A stretch of DNA of 64,000 nt from Pirellulales bacterium (GCA_036267355.1 DATAWG010000072.1:62001-126000); one strand, 5' to 3'; shown: positions 1-8,445, counted from the first letter of the stretch. Translations and numbers: made by a program. The notes: generated by a model not told the origin, from the letters alone.

Positions 1-528
1 CTCGACAAGCCCATCGCCGGCGAGGCGAAAACCGACCATAAGATCGACCTGGCCGATGGGAGGATCGTGCTGACCGCGCCGGAATCTTGGGTACGCAAAA
101 CGCCCCGCGTCCGATTCATCGACCACGAATTCGCAGTGCCAGCCGCGAAAGGCGACATGCAGGATGGCCGCGTCACCGTAATGGGCGCCGGCGGAAGCAT
201 CGAGGCAAACATCGATCGCTGGATCGGGCAGTTCAAACAGCCCGACGGTTCGGAAACCAAGAACCGAGTTCCCGAAGCCGATCGCAAGCAAAAGATCGCC
301 GGGTTCGAGGTCGAGATGATCGATCTCTCGGGCACTTATCATGACATGCCCGCCCCGTTCGATCCCTCGAGCAAGGCCGTCGACCACGCCGACTATCGCA
401 TGCTGGCCGCGATCGTTGTCGCGCCGAAGCTGGGCAACTATTTCATCAAGTTCTACGGCCCGAAGCAGACCGTGGCCGACCACGCGGAAGAGTTCCGCAA
501 GATGATCGCCGGCATGAAAAAAGGCTGA
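1..528 (+). CDS. C-terminal part of an unknown protein (truncated by window edge)
   Basis: The reading frame is open from the first base and ends at a TGA at 526-528, so the true start lies outside the window. A GTG at 67 is only an internal candidate. The visible 175 residues are soluble and of mixed alpha/beta character, with no membrane segment. Recognisable stretches are LTAPESWVRKTP, VMGAGGSIEANIDRW and YFIKFYGPKQTV. The alternating charged and hydrophobic pattern suggests a small extracytoplasmic domain, but I do not recognise the family and assign no function. The gene is followed by a repeat-bearing spacer and then the P-loop ATPase gene on the same strand. Confidence 0.75.
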   Translation, partial: LDKPIAGEAKTDHKIDLADGRIVLTAPESWVRKTPRVRFIDHEFAVPAAKGDMQDGRVTVMGAGGSIEANIDRWIGQFKQPDGSETKNRVPEADRKQKIAGFEVEMIDLSGTYHDMPAPFDPSSKAVDHADYRMLAAIVVAPKLGNYFIKFYGPKQTVADHAEEFRKMIAGMKKG

Positions 529-633
529 AGGCTACAGGGAAGCGGCTGAAGGCTACAGGCTTGAGGCTACAGCAAGTGAGCAGACGCCCCGGTTGTCTTC
601 GTACCTTCAGCCTTCAGCCTGTAGCCTTCCGCC
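529..633. repeat. Intergenic GGCTACAGG/CCTGTAGCC repeat arms
   Basis: The spacer is built from short near-identical units. GGCTGAAGGCTACAGG-type units lie after the upstream stop codon, and the opposite orientation (CTTCAGCCTGTAGCC) runs up to the ATG at 634. The two halves can pair as a long imperfect hairpin. The same vocabulary recurs at 12388-12459, 19156-19250 and 20870-20897. Confidence 0.7.
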
Positions 634-2106
634 ATGAAAATCCAGCAGTTTCTCGAACATCACGGCATTGCCCACAATCCTTTTGCCGAGGAAGATGCGC
701 AAACCGATCCGGTGTTCAAGGAACATTGCATCGCCAGCATGTACCACCCCGCGTGGGACAAGATCTACGGCAATCCCGCCGATCCCGCCACCTCGGTCGT
801 GTTCGGCGAAAAAGGCTCGGGCAAGACGGCGATCCGTCTGCAAATTGCCCAGCATCTGGCGGAATACAACCGCACGCATCCCGGCGCGCGGCTTTATGTC
901 GTCGAATACGACGACTTCAACCCGTTTCTCGATCGCTTTCAAGACAAGCTCGGCAGTCGGCGCTCGCGGCGCATTGATCGCATGCTGGCCCAATGGCGGC
1001 TGTGGGACCACATGGATGCGATTCTCACGATCGCCGTCACTCGCTTGGTCGACGACATTCTTTCCGGCCGCCAACCGTCGAGCGCCGCCGATTGGCTCTT
1101 GGATCACCATCAAGCCCGCGATCTTTTGCTGCTAGCCGCCTGCTACGATCAATCGCTTGCCGAAACACGCAAAGGGCGCTGGAATCGGCTGCGCCGGCGC
1201 TTGCGGTTCCATGCGTGGCGGGCGCAGTGGGATTTGGCGCTGGGAATTGTCGTGACGATCGCCGTCGCGGCGTTGATCATCGGGCTCGGGAAATGGACTT
1301 GGCTCACCACGCCATGGCCATATCTGCTCGCGCTGGCTGGCTGGGCGCCCCGATTATGGCGCACGTGGAAATGCTTGTGGCAGGCGCGCGGGATCTCGCG
1401 GCACGTGCGCGTCGGCAATCTCGACTTGAATTCGCTACGACAAATTCTGATGAGCTTCACCGCAGCCGATATCGCCGGCCAGCCGTTGCCGAACAAGGAT
1501 CGCACCGACGATCGCTACGAACTGCTCGTGAAGCTGCAGGGGACGCTGAAATCGCTCGGCTACACGGGAATCGTCGTCCTGGTAGACCGCGTCGACGAGC
1601 CCCATTTGATCAACGGCTCGGCCGAACCGATGCGGGCCCTGCTCTGGCCGATGCTCGACAACAAATTCCTCAAGCATCCGGGGATGGGATTCAAGTTGCT
1701 GTTGCCGATCGAATTGTCGCGGTTCGTCGAGCGCGAGGAAAACGAATTTTTTCAGCGCTCGCGGCTCGACAAGCAAAACATGATTCCGTCGCTCGAATGG
1801 ACCGGCGAAGCGCTCTACGACCTGGCCACCGCGCGTGTGGCCGCGTGCGCCAAACCCGGCGCCAAGCCGACGCTTGCGGAACTATTCGATCCGGCTGTAA
1901 CGTCGCGGCGATTGATCGAGGCGCTGCGCACGCTGCGCGTGCCGCGGCACCTGTTCAAATTCATGTATCGCCTGCTAGTGGCCCATTGCAACGCGCACAC
2001 CGACGACGATCCGGCCTGGCAGATTTCGGGCGAGATGTTCGAATCGACGCTGGCCGTTTACCGCCGCGAACAAGACGCATTCGACCGCGGCGTCGGAGTG
2101 GTTTAG
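634..2106 (+). CDS. Membrane-anchored P-loop NTPase
   Basis: This 490-residue protein has a Walker A motif GEKGSGKT at residues 58-65 and a Walker B-like strand IVVLVDRVDE at about 313-322. Between them, at about 199-242, a pair of hydrophobic helices interrupts the ATPase fold. That arrangement resembles KAP-type NTPases, in which membrane helices are inserted into a P-loop domain on the cytoplasmic face of the membrane. The N-terminus (FLEHHGIAHNPF) looks like the entry to an AAA-type domain. The ATG follows the repeat spacer without a clear Shine-Dalgarno sequence. The stop codon overlaps the convergent hydrolase gene. Membrane ATPase is well supported; KAP membership and the cellular role are inference. 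Confidence 0.75.
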   Translation: MKIQQFLEHHGIAHNPFAEEDAQTDPVFKEHCIASMYHPAWDKIYGNPADPATSVVFGEKGSGKTAIRLQIAQHLAEYNRTHPGARLYVVEYDDFNPFLDRFQDKLGSRRSRRIDRMLAQWRLWDHMDAILTIAVTRLVDDILSGRQPSSAADWLLDHHQARDLLLLAACYDQSLAETRKGRWNRLRRRLRFHAWRAQWDLALGIVVTIAVAALIIGLGKWTWLTTPWPYLLALAGWAPRLWRTWKCLWQARGISRHVRVGNLDLNSLRQILMSFTAADIAGQPLPNKDRTDDRYELLVKLQGTLKSLGYTGIVVLVDRVDEPHLINGSAEPMRALLWPMLDNKFLKHPGMGFKLLLPIELSRFVEREENEFFQRSRLDKQNMIPSLEWTGEALYDLATARVAACAKPGAKPTLAELFDPAVTSRRLIEALRTLRVPRHLFKFMYRLLVAHCNAHTDDDPAWQISGEMFESTLAVYRREQDAFDRGVGVV

Positions 2107-2981
2107 CGCGGGTTCGGCTGCGAGCAATGTTCGACGATGAAATTGACGATGGGCGTCGGATCGTCGAGGCCGTGGGGATGGTGGCCGAGGCCGTGTTTGA
2201 TCATCACGATCGCGGTGCCTCTGAGTTTGTCATAGCGGGCTTTTGCCACCGCTCCGTTTTCGAGATACGGCACGACGTCGTCGGCGTCGGCACAAAGCAG
2301 CAACAGCGGCACCCTGGCCTTCGCCAGCGGGGCTAGATTGTCGATTGGATTCTTGGCGTATGCCAGCGCATCGGCTTCCGACGCGAAGTGGTAGTCTTGG
2401 ATCAGTTTTCGCCAATCATCGGGGCTGCCTTTACCTTTGCCCTTGCCGGCCGGCCAGCTTTTGAAATCCAACACGCCGTTGTCGGAGTAAATGCAGCCGA
2501 CCTGATCCGGATTGGCGGCGGCCCAATTGAAGCAATAGAGCGCTCCGCGGCTGAGCCCCTCGAGCGCCGGCTTTTTCGACAAGCCATACTTCTCGGTCAG
2601 CTCCTTGTAGAACGCATTCCAATGGGCCATCGCATTCGGGCAACCAAAAGTGTTCCCGACATCGAGAAACGCGAGATGATAACCCTTCGCCAACAATGCC
2701 AGGTCGGTTTCAGGGCGGTGATCGAAGAACTCGGCCCGCCAAATCCACGGTTTGCCGCCGGCGGCTTCGTGCGGGCGCACGACGATCGCCCGGCAGCCAT
2801 CGACGATGAAGTCGTATCGATCGAATCCGTGGTAGGAAGATTTCTCTCCAGCGAAACCGTCGGCCGGCGCAGGCGAGACCGAAGAGACAATGACAATTGC
2901 CGCAATCCATGCCACCAGCAATCGGTTTCGCGCGATACGGCGCGACGAATCGGCGTAAATCATCGTTGGCCTGCGGAGCAT
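2103..2981 (-). CDS. Secreted alpha/beta-hydrolase fold protein
   Basis: The 292-residue protein starts with a basic stretch and a hydrophobic segment (about LLVAWIAAIVIVSSV) ending in Ala residues, consistent with Sec export. The mature part has an alpha/beta-hydrolase pattern: a nucleophile elbow GLSRG, an acid loop CADADDVVPY, and a late histidine in HGLGHHPHG, giving a plausible Ser-Asp-His triad. Prolyl-oligopeptidase or esterase-like relatives are the nearest fit; the substrate is unknown. I chose the ATG at 2981; an ATG at 2963 would also keep the signal peptide. The open frame continues upstream to 3443 but that stretch is Arg-rich and non-protein-like. The gene converges on the P-loop ATPase gene, and their stop codons share bases 2103-2106. 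Confidence 0.75.
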   Translation of the reverse strand: MLRRPTMIYADSSRRIARNRLLVAWIAAIVIVSSVSPAPADGFAGEKSSYHGFDRYDFIVDGCRAIVVRPHEAAGGKPWIWRAEFFDHRPETDLALLAKGYHLAFLDVGNTFGCPNAMAHWNAFYKELTEKYGLSKKPALEGLSRGALYCFNWAAANPDQVGCIYSDNGVLDFKSWPAGKGKGKGSPDDWRKLIQDYHFASEADALAYAKNPIDNLAPLAKARVPLLLLCADADDVVPYLENGAVAKARYDKLRGTAIVMIKHGLGHHPHGLDDPTPIVNFIVEHCSQPNPR

Positions 2982-3052
2982 CGGGCCCTTGGAACGAACA
3001 ACAGCAACGTTCGTTTTAGCTTGAGCCTCGGAGCAACGCAACGGGCCCGATT

Positions 3053-3385
3053 TCAGGCCGCCGCGCGGGGCACCAGCGGCACGACTTCGAGCAGATCCGC
3101 GCCGGCGGCGAATTCCACGCGACGAACACCATGCGCATGCACCAATTTCAATAGTGCCGCCAGGCGCTCGACATTGTTGCCGTCGAGCAATGGCCCGATC
3201 TCCGCTTGCTCGACATGGCGCCAACCGCGGGCGTGCCAAACGGGCACCGTGCAAGCATCGAACACATTCGGCGAATGCCGCAGCAAGCCATACGATCCCG
3301 GATATGCTTCGGCAAACAGCCGCAGTTGTTCGTCCAGGCGCTCGATGTTGTTGCCATGATGCGGTTGATGGGCAATTTGCTGCAT
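3053..3385 (-). CDS. Small protein with internal GNN(I/V)ERL repeat, function unknown
   Basis: A 110-residue soluble protein. The start at 3385 is chosen because GGAGAG precedes the ATG at good spacing; the longer open frame upstream is Arg/Ser-rich and unlikely to be coding. Two related helices are visible: GNNIERLDEQLRL at residues 11-23 and GNNVERLAALLKL at about 69-81. Between them is a segment with conserved-looking aromatic residues (YGLLRHSPNVF, VWHARGW). The repeat suggests two copies of a small helical unit. It lies upstream of the hydrolase gene on the same strand with a gap of about 70 bases, so co-transcription is possible. I do not recognise the family. Confidence 0.6.
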   Translation of the reverse strand: MQQIAHQPHHGNNIERLDEQLRLFAEAYPGSYGLLRHSPNVFDACTVPVWHARGWRHVEQAEIGPLLDGNNVERLAALLKLVHAHGVRRVEFAAGADLLEVVPLVPRAAA

Positions 3386-3533
3386 TGGTAGCTCTCCACG
3401 AAAGACGGTTGGACTCGAAAGGATCGAAGATGATAGCCGACAATCGAAAATCGAACTACCCGTCCTTGTAAGAGTTCGGGTTGATCCACAGGCGAACAAC
3501 GGGTGGATTTGGGCCGCTTGAGATACGGCAGCA

Positions 3534-3599
3534 CGCGCGAAACCGCAAGCGAGCATCGCTACCAAGCGGCGGCCCGAAGCTCGCACGCGGTTTCGCGCG
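3534..3599. repeat. Inverted repeat, GCGAAACCGCAAGCGAGC family
   Basis: A 21-base arm at 3534-3554 pairs with 3579-3599 with two mismatches around a loop of 24 bases. The core GCGAAACCGCAAGCGAGC recurs as a single arm after the Rieske gene near 63210, and a related GCGGTTTCGCGC lies near 60580. This points to a dispersed palindromic element rather than a gene-specific terminator. Confidence 0.65.
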
Positions 3600-3637
3600 T
3601 CGGCCGACAATGCCGGCTCGGGGGCTCGTGCGGATCG

Positions 3638-6067
3638 TTACCGCCGCGTTCCGGCCGGCAATTGCGGCTGGTCGGAAGTGCCGGGCGATTGGGTTGCCGG
3701 ATCGGGATTGCGGCGGGCGATCGCTTGATTGCCGCTTTGCAGATCCGAACCGCCGTCATTCGGATAGATCATCGTCTCTTCGGCGCTGACCAGCTTGGTG
3801 CTTAGCTCGCCGCACTCAACTTCCGCGCGAAACACTTGCTTGCCGTGTTTATCGGCTCGGGCGTGGATGCGATAAACCACCTCGCCGCCTACCGCGAGCG
3901 TGGCAAGCGGACGGAAGGCCACCACTCCGTTGGCAATATCGTGCGTGCCCCCTTCAGCCGAAATCGGTTCGATCCCTTCCGAAAAGTAAGCCACGACGCC
4001 CACCGATTCGGCACTCTTGGTGCCGCGATTCCGGACCCGCAATTCGTAAACCATCTCATCGCCGACCGCGATCGGGCCGGCCGGATCGGTGACATCCAGT
4101 TTCAAATCGGCCAAGGCTTCGACATTGGTGATGATGTCGGCCATGTCGTTCAGATCGCCGGCGGCGGTCGACATGACTTGCAATTTGTTGACGCCCGGTG
4201 CGGAAAGCGTGCAGCGAAGCTCGAGCATGAGTTCTTCGCCCGGCCGGAGCGTGGGCAGCGTCCAAACGACTTTTCCCTGTTCGGGCTTCCACTGGCCTCC
4301 TTGAGTTGCGGAGGCGAATCGAGCTTCGGGCGGTAGGGCCGCGAACACGTGCACATTTTCGGCCGGGGCGTTGCCCGGATTGGAGACTTTGATCGAGTAG
4401 CCTGCCATGGTGCCGGCGTAGCGTGATTTCGCTCCATCGACCGACACGGCGATCGACGCCCGGCGTACGAGCACATCTTGCGTCGCCTCGACCTTCAGTC
4501 CCGGTTCGGCGCTAGCGGCGGCATGGATCGTCACGGTGCCGCCCTGGCGAGCGGTGAGTTCCAATTCAATGACTTTGCTTTCGCCGGCCTTGAGCGAACC
4601 GAGCGGATGGCGCGACGGAGCGGCCGTCGAGTTGCCGACGGGCCACAAGTCGATCGCCACATTTTCCGCCTTGCCCGTCCCCGGGTTCGACAGCGTCAGT
4701 CGATAGAGCTTACTTTGGCCGTAGAGCACTTCATCTGGCCCGGCGATGTTCATCGTCAGCTTCGGCTCTTGCACGTCGACCATCGTTTGCGAAGCGGTCG
4801 GAGAGAATGTCCATTGCACGGCGAGATCGAACGGCCGGCCTTTCCGCGGCACGAGCCGGAGCGTCAGCGTTTCTTTGCCATGCGCTTCCAGCCGCGGAAT
4901 TCGCCATTGGAATGGCTCGGTACCGTCGGCCAGCGACGGGCGCGTGGTCCCCGCCGACGATTGCGAACCGACCACGTCGGTCCAATCAGGAATCTTCACG
5001 CCGACGACCAAATCTTGTGCCGCAACGTCGCCGCCGTTGCTGAGGGTGACCGTATACAACGCTTCTTTGCCGATCACCACCGTGCGCGGGCCGGTCGTTT
5101 CGACGCTCAAGAGCGGGCTCTGCCGCTTGAACAACACGTTGTCGGAAGCGGCGGCGGTCGGCTCAGGTACGGCCAAATCTTCAGGGTTCACCACGGTTCG
5201 GCGAGACGACCGCAACGGCGACGAATGGCTCGAAGGGCTCGGTGCCGGCGTGGCGAACGAGTCGGACCGCGCCGGCGAGGCTTCCGCTTCCGGGCTGACG
5301 GGGGCCAAGTTCGGAGCCGAGTTCGCATCGCTGATCGCCAGCGGATGCGTCACCGCATCGTCGTCGGCAACGGCTTGCTGCCGCCGCGATGAAGGAGCCA
5401 GCACTGCCGGTGCAGCGCTCGGTCCTGCCGCCGATTCATCCCACGAATCGCTTTTTCCTTCGCTCATGGCCGGCTGCCGAAGCGCTTTGAGGCGCTGGGC
5501 AAGCGGCCGTGTGTCACGCGGAGCGATGTCTTCGGTGGGCTCGGCGACAGGGTCGGCCGCGGCCGCAACCGACGGGCCGGCGGCCGTGCCGCGCGTCACT
5601 GTCGGCTGCGAGGCGCTCACGCCGGCTTGGATCGAAACATTCATCGAGCCGCCGGCGGCCGGGCTACTCTTCGGAGGTGAAATCGAGACGGCATGGACCG
5701 GCTTCGGCGAAGACGGAACTGGTTCGGGCGTGCCGAGATGGCGGCGGACCATTTCGTTCGCCGACATTGGCTGCTGCACGGTGGACGCCGCCGAACTATT
5801 GGCGCCGGTCGTCGAGTTCGAATGTGCCTGGCTCCCACTGACAGACGAACTGCCGCTTGTGGATCCACTGGAGCTGCCGCCGGTTGGATTGTAGAGCGGA
5901 GCATCGTCGGTGAAGCTTTGGACGACGATTTCGCTGTCGACCGCCGGCGGCGCAAGCGGCTTTGCGTCCGGCGCGAAATCGCTGGCGGCGGCCGAGCCGC
6001 AAACCAACAAAGTGACCACGGTCAAAGCCGACCAACTCTGTCGTTTCGTAAACATAGGTAAGCTCAT
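3638..6067 (-). CDS. Secreted DUF11-repeat surface protein
   Basis: An 809-residue exported protein. A signal peptide (about residues 10-28, ending CGSAAASD) is followed by roughly 300 residues rich in Ser, Pro and Ala with no obvious fold. Four immunoglobulin-like DUF11/CARDB-type repeats follow, opening near LLSVETTGPRTVVIGKEA, LTMNIAGPDEVLYGQSKL, SIAVSVDGAKSRYAG and DLKLDVTDPAGPIAVGDE, each containing a 'SNPG'- or 'RNRG'-like turn. Such repeats are typical of cell-surface or adhesive proteins. The first ATG is at 6067; a second ATG four codons later is equally possible. The gene is transcribed divergently from the efflux operon, with a 17-base palindrome in the shared spacer. Confidence 0.8.
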   Translation of the reverse strand: MSLPMFTKRQSWSALTVVTLLVCGSAAASDFAPDAKPLAPPAVDSEIVVQSFTDDAPLYNPTGGSSSGSTSGSSSVSGSQAHSNSTTGANSSAASTVQQPMSANEMVRRHLGTPEPVPSSPKPVHAVSISPPKSSPAAGGSMNVSIQAGVSASQPTVTRGTAAGPSVAAAADPVAEPTEDIAPRDTRPLAQRLKALRQPAMSEGKSDSWDESAAGPSAAPAVLAPSSRRQQAVADDDAVTHPLAISDANSAPNLAPVSPEAEASPARSDSFATPAPSPSSHSSPLRSSRRTVVNPEDLAVPEPTAAASDNVLFKRQSPLLSVETTGPRTVVIGKEALYTVTLSNGGDVAAQDLVVGVKIPDWTDVVGSQSSAGTTRPSLADGTEPFQWRIPRLEAHGKETLTLRLVPRKGRPFDLAVQWTFSPTASQTMVDVQEPKLTMNIAGPDEVLYGQSKLYRLTLSNPGTGKAENVAIDLWPVGNSTAAPSRHPLGSLKAGESKVIELELTARQGGTVTIHAAASAEPGLKVEATQDVLVRRASIAVSVDGAKSRYAGTMAGYSIKVSNPGNAPAENVHVFAALPPEARFASATQGGQWKPEQGKVVWTLPTLRPGEELMLELRCTLSAPGVNKLQVMSTAAGDLNDMADIITNVEALADLKLDVTDPAGPIAVGDEMVYELRVRNRGTKSAESVGVVAYFSEGIEPISAEGGTHDIANGVVAFRPLATLAVGGEVVYRIHARADKHGKQVFRAEVECGELSTKLVSAEETMIYPNDGGSDLQSGNQAIARRNPDPATQSPGTSDQPQLPAGTRR

Positions 6068-6136
6068 TTGGACTCGCTAGCACTTTCTAACTGGCCCGCT
6101 GTCTGTCTATATCGGCTAGCGAATCATTAGCTGATA

Positions 6137-6153
6137 AACCAATGATATTGGTT
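6137..6153. promoter_or_regulatory. Perfect 17-base palindrome, candidate operator
   Basis: AACCAATGATATTGGTT has seven-base perfect arms around GAT. It lies 70-86 bases before the DUF11 gene start in an AT-richer stretch of the divergent spacer, which suits a dimeric repressor site. The binding protein is unknown and no regulator gene is adjacent. Confidence 0.4.
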
Positions 6154-6469
6154 GTCGCAAATTAAATGCTTGCAACGATGGCCCTCCCCCGTGCGGAGAG
6201 GTTGCCGCGAACCGCAAAAGACTTGGAATCCTGTCCAAGCGGAACGGAGAATCGAATTCTCAATCAAAAACGGCAGTTTTGCTTGGTTTCAACACATTAC
6301 CTGCCTTGCGAGGGGGGCATGGTTTCTCTTTCGATCGGCTCGGCTCCGGCCTCTGGGGCTAGTGAACGCAAAAAATTCGCGTTGCGCATCGAACGGCAAC
6401 GCTTTGATGAAAGCGTGAATCTAAATTCAAGCCGGCCGAAGCTTTTGGTCGCCGCGAAAAATTACTCGA

Positions 6470-6503
6470 GCGGGAACAAAACGGATTCGTTCCCGCCTTT
6501 TTT
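6470..6503 (+). terminator. Rho-independent terminator with no evident gene upstream
   Basis: GCGGGAAC at 6470-6477 pairs perfectly with GTTCCCGC at 6489-6496, followed by C and six T (6498-6503). This is the clearest intrinsic terminator in the window. No convincing plus-strand gene precedes it: the DUF11 gene runs the other way. The 6154-6470 interval may therefore encode a small RNA or short leader transcript. Confidence 0.65.
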
Positions 6504-6611
6504 GCTGCGCTAGCGAAACTCGGCAGCCCCGGCTGGTGTTTGGGTTTACGGGAGACCGCATAATGCGGTAGGCTTATCGCACGGATGCCGAATCGCCCAC
6601 CACCCCCCGCC

Positions 6612-6839
6612 CAAGCCCAGGGAAGGCCGCCCTCGCCCGCCACTTGCGAAAACGTTCGACGGCCTTCCCTCGGTTTTCGGTCCACTCTGCGAAGACAAAT
6701 TTTCGAGAACACGATGAATACAGAATGCTTGAACGCCGACGCGGCGAGAGAAATTGGAGTTCGCCCGGTGCGCGGTCCCAGGGAAGACCGGCAACACGGT
6801 GTTGAATGGGAAAGGGATAATTGGCCTTCCCTGGGCTTG
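6612..6839. repeat. 228-base element bounded by 17-base perfect inverted repeats
   Basis: CAAGCCCAGGGAAGGCC at 6612-6628 is matched exactly in inverted orientation at 6823-6839. Related inner copies occur as GGCCTTCCCT at 6661-6670 and AGGGAAGACC at 6780-6789. The structure resembles a small non-autonomous palindromic element. It overlaps the apparent 5' end of the efflux adaptor gene. Confidence 0.6.
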
Positions 6840-8246
6840 CGGAGTTTGGGAGCGCGTGCGGTGGTGGCCGCGTTTCTGTGCGCGGCAGTTGCCGCGTGTG
6901 GCTGCGCGAAGACGCAGGGACAAGTCGCGGCGCCCGAGCCGCCGGCGATTCCTGTTGCCCATCCGGCGACGCACGAAGTCACCGACTTCGTCGATTTCAC
7001 GGGGCAAACGGCGGCGGTGCAAACGGTGACGATCGTGCCTCGCGTTACCGGCTATCTCGAAAAGGAGCCCTTCAAGGAAGGGGCCGAGGTGAAGGCCGGC
7101 GATGTCTTGTTCGAAATCGATCCGCGCCCCTACAAGGCCCAGTTGGACCAGGCGCAAGGACAAGTGATTCTCAATCAGGCGCGACTCAAAGAGGCACAAG
7201 CCGACAATGCCCGAGCAAAGGCGCTGGCAAAAACCCCCGGAGCCATCAGCCAACAAGATCTCGATCGCTATCAAGCCGCGGAGGAAGAGGCCGAAGCATC
7301 GCTCGAAGCGTCCAAAGCGAGCCTTGAGGTTTACAAGCTCAATCTCAGTTTTTGCCAGGTCAAATCGCCCATCGATGGCCAGGTGAGCCGCTACTTCATG
7401 ACGCCCGGCAATCTGGTGAATCAAGACCAAACGCAATTGACCACGATCGTGTCGCTCGATCCGATGTATGTCTATTTCAATATGGATGAAGTAACCCTGC
7501 TGCGGATTCGCCGCGCCATCGACGAAGGAAAAATCAAGCCGTATCAGAGTGGGCAGTTTCCTGTTTATATCGGCTTGCAAGGCGAAGATGGATTTCCACA
7601 CGAAGGACGGGTCGATTTTTTCAATAATCAAGTCGATTCGACCACCGGCAGCATTACGGTCCGCGGCGTGCTGCAGAATCCGCCGCCGAAAGTCGGCCAT
7701 CGGCTGTTTTCGCCGGGGATGTTCGTGCGCGTTCATCTGCCCATCGGCCAGCCGCACTCGGCGCTGTTGGTCATCGATCGCGCGATCGGATCGGACCAGG
7801 GGCTCAAATATGTCTATACCATGGATCCGAAGACCCATGTGATTCAACAGAAGACCGTCGATACCGGACCGCTCGAAGACGACGGCCTCCGCGTGATCGA
7901 GCCTGAACCAAAAGGCAAGGGCCTGACGGCCGACGACTGGGTTGTCGTCGGGGGCATTCAGCAGGTGCATCCGAAGACGGAGATTCGTCCCGACTTCGTG
8001 CAAATGCCGACGCTCGGCCCTAGCACGGCCACGGATTCAGGAGCGGCGGGCGGCGCGGCGACTTCCGGTACAGCGACTTCCGGTACAGCGACTTCCGGTA
8101 CAGCGAATTCGCCGTCGAACGCGCCTGCCTCATCCGGTACTTCAACGGGGGCGATCAAAACACAGCAAAACGCCGAAACCCCTTCTCCGCCGGCCGAAAA
8201 AGCTCCGGCCACGCCGCCCTCGGCCACGCCGCCGCCGGCCCATTGA
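6714..8246 (+). CDS. RND efflux periplasmic adaptor (AcrA/MexA family lipoprotein)
   Basis: This is a membrane-fusion protein that would link an inner-membrane RND pump to an outer-membrane channel. After a lipoprotein signal (AAFLCAAVAAC, lipobox Cys) come the barrel-sandwich half-motif VTGYLEKEPFKEGAEVKAGD, FEIDPRPYKAQLDQA, a coiled-coil hairpin (about residues 155-220 from the ATG), the second lipoyl half KSPIDGQVSRY, and a beta-barrel containing NQVDSTTGSITVRG. The C-terminus is a Thr/Ser/Pro-rich tail with a 15-base tandem repeat. The ATG at 6714 lies inside a palindromic element and adds over 40 odd residues before the signal. A TTG at 6846 or GTG at 6861 may be the true start. It leads an operon with two RND permeases. 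Confidence 0.85.
   Translation: MNTECLNADAAREIGVRPVRGPREDRQHGVEWERDNWPSLGLRSLGARAVVAAFLCAAVAACGCAKTQGQVAAPEPPAIPVAHPATHEVTDFVDFTGQTAAVQTVTIVPRVTGYLEKEPFKEGAEVKAGDVLFEIDPRPYKAQLDQAQGQVILNQARLKEAQADNARAKALAKTPGAISQQDLDRYQAAEEEAEASLEASKASLEVYKLNLSFCQVKSPIDGQVSRYFMTPGNLVNQDQTQLTTIVSLDPMYVYFNMDEVTLLRIRRAIDEGKIKPYQSGQFPVYIGLQGEDGFPHEGRVDFFNNQVDSTTGSITVRGVLQNPPPKVGHRLFSPGMFVRVHLPIGQPHSALLVIDRAIGSDQGLKYVYTMDPKTHVIQQKTVDTGPLEDDGLRVIEPEPKGKGLTADDWVVVGGIQQVHPKTEIRPDFVQMPTLGPSTATDSGAAGGAATSGTATSGTATSGTANSPSNAPASSGTSTGAIKTQQNAETPSPPAEKAPATPPSATPPPAH
8058..8102 (+). repeat. 15-base tandem repeat, three copies, in the adaptor gene
   Basis: The unit GCGACTTCCGGTACA is repeated three times without mismatch and a partial fourth copy follows. 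It encodes ATSGT repeats in the low-complexity C-terminal tail. The unit is a multiple of three, so copy-number change would alter length but not frame. Confidence 0.85.
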
Positions 8247-8388
8247 CCGGCCGCAAATGAGCGGCAAGGCGCTAGCCGCCGGTCGTGGATCAAGTGGGCT
8301 GTCCACCGGCCCAAGCTTACCCAACGCCGAGAAAGACTAACCCGGTTTATTCGTGGCACCAGGAATTTTGTGGCGGGCTGCGAAATCG

Positions 8389-8445
8389 TAGCCCGAAGTG
8401 TTAGCGAGGGCGGGTCGCCATGGCTGCCTCGCTTACGCTTCGGGC
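8389..8445. repeat. Inverted repeat, TAGCCCGAAGCGTTAGCGAGG family, copy 1
   Basis: TAGCCCGAAGTGTTAGCGAGG faces CCTCGCTTACGCTTCGGGC with a short loop, in the spacer between the adaptor and the first RND permease. The same element is at 16155-16221 and 17682-17753, and similarity to the 16155 copy extends about 35 bases upstream. Confidence 0.8.

Noticed and set aside
2982-3443. N-terminal extension of the hydrolase frame
   Set aside because: Low-complexity Arg/Ala sequence overlapping the small GNN-repeat gene; the signal peptide begins only at 2981.
6546-8003. A 485-residue open frame on the minus strand opposite the efflux adaptor
   Set aside because: It is a codon-bias mirror of the plus-strand gene, has no recognisable motif, and the sense frame is a clear AcrA-family protein.
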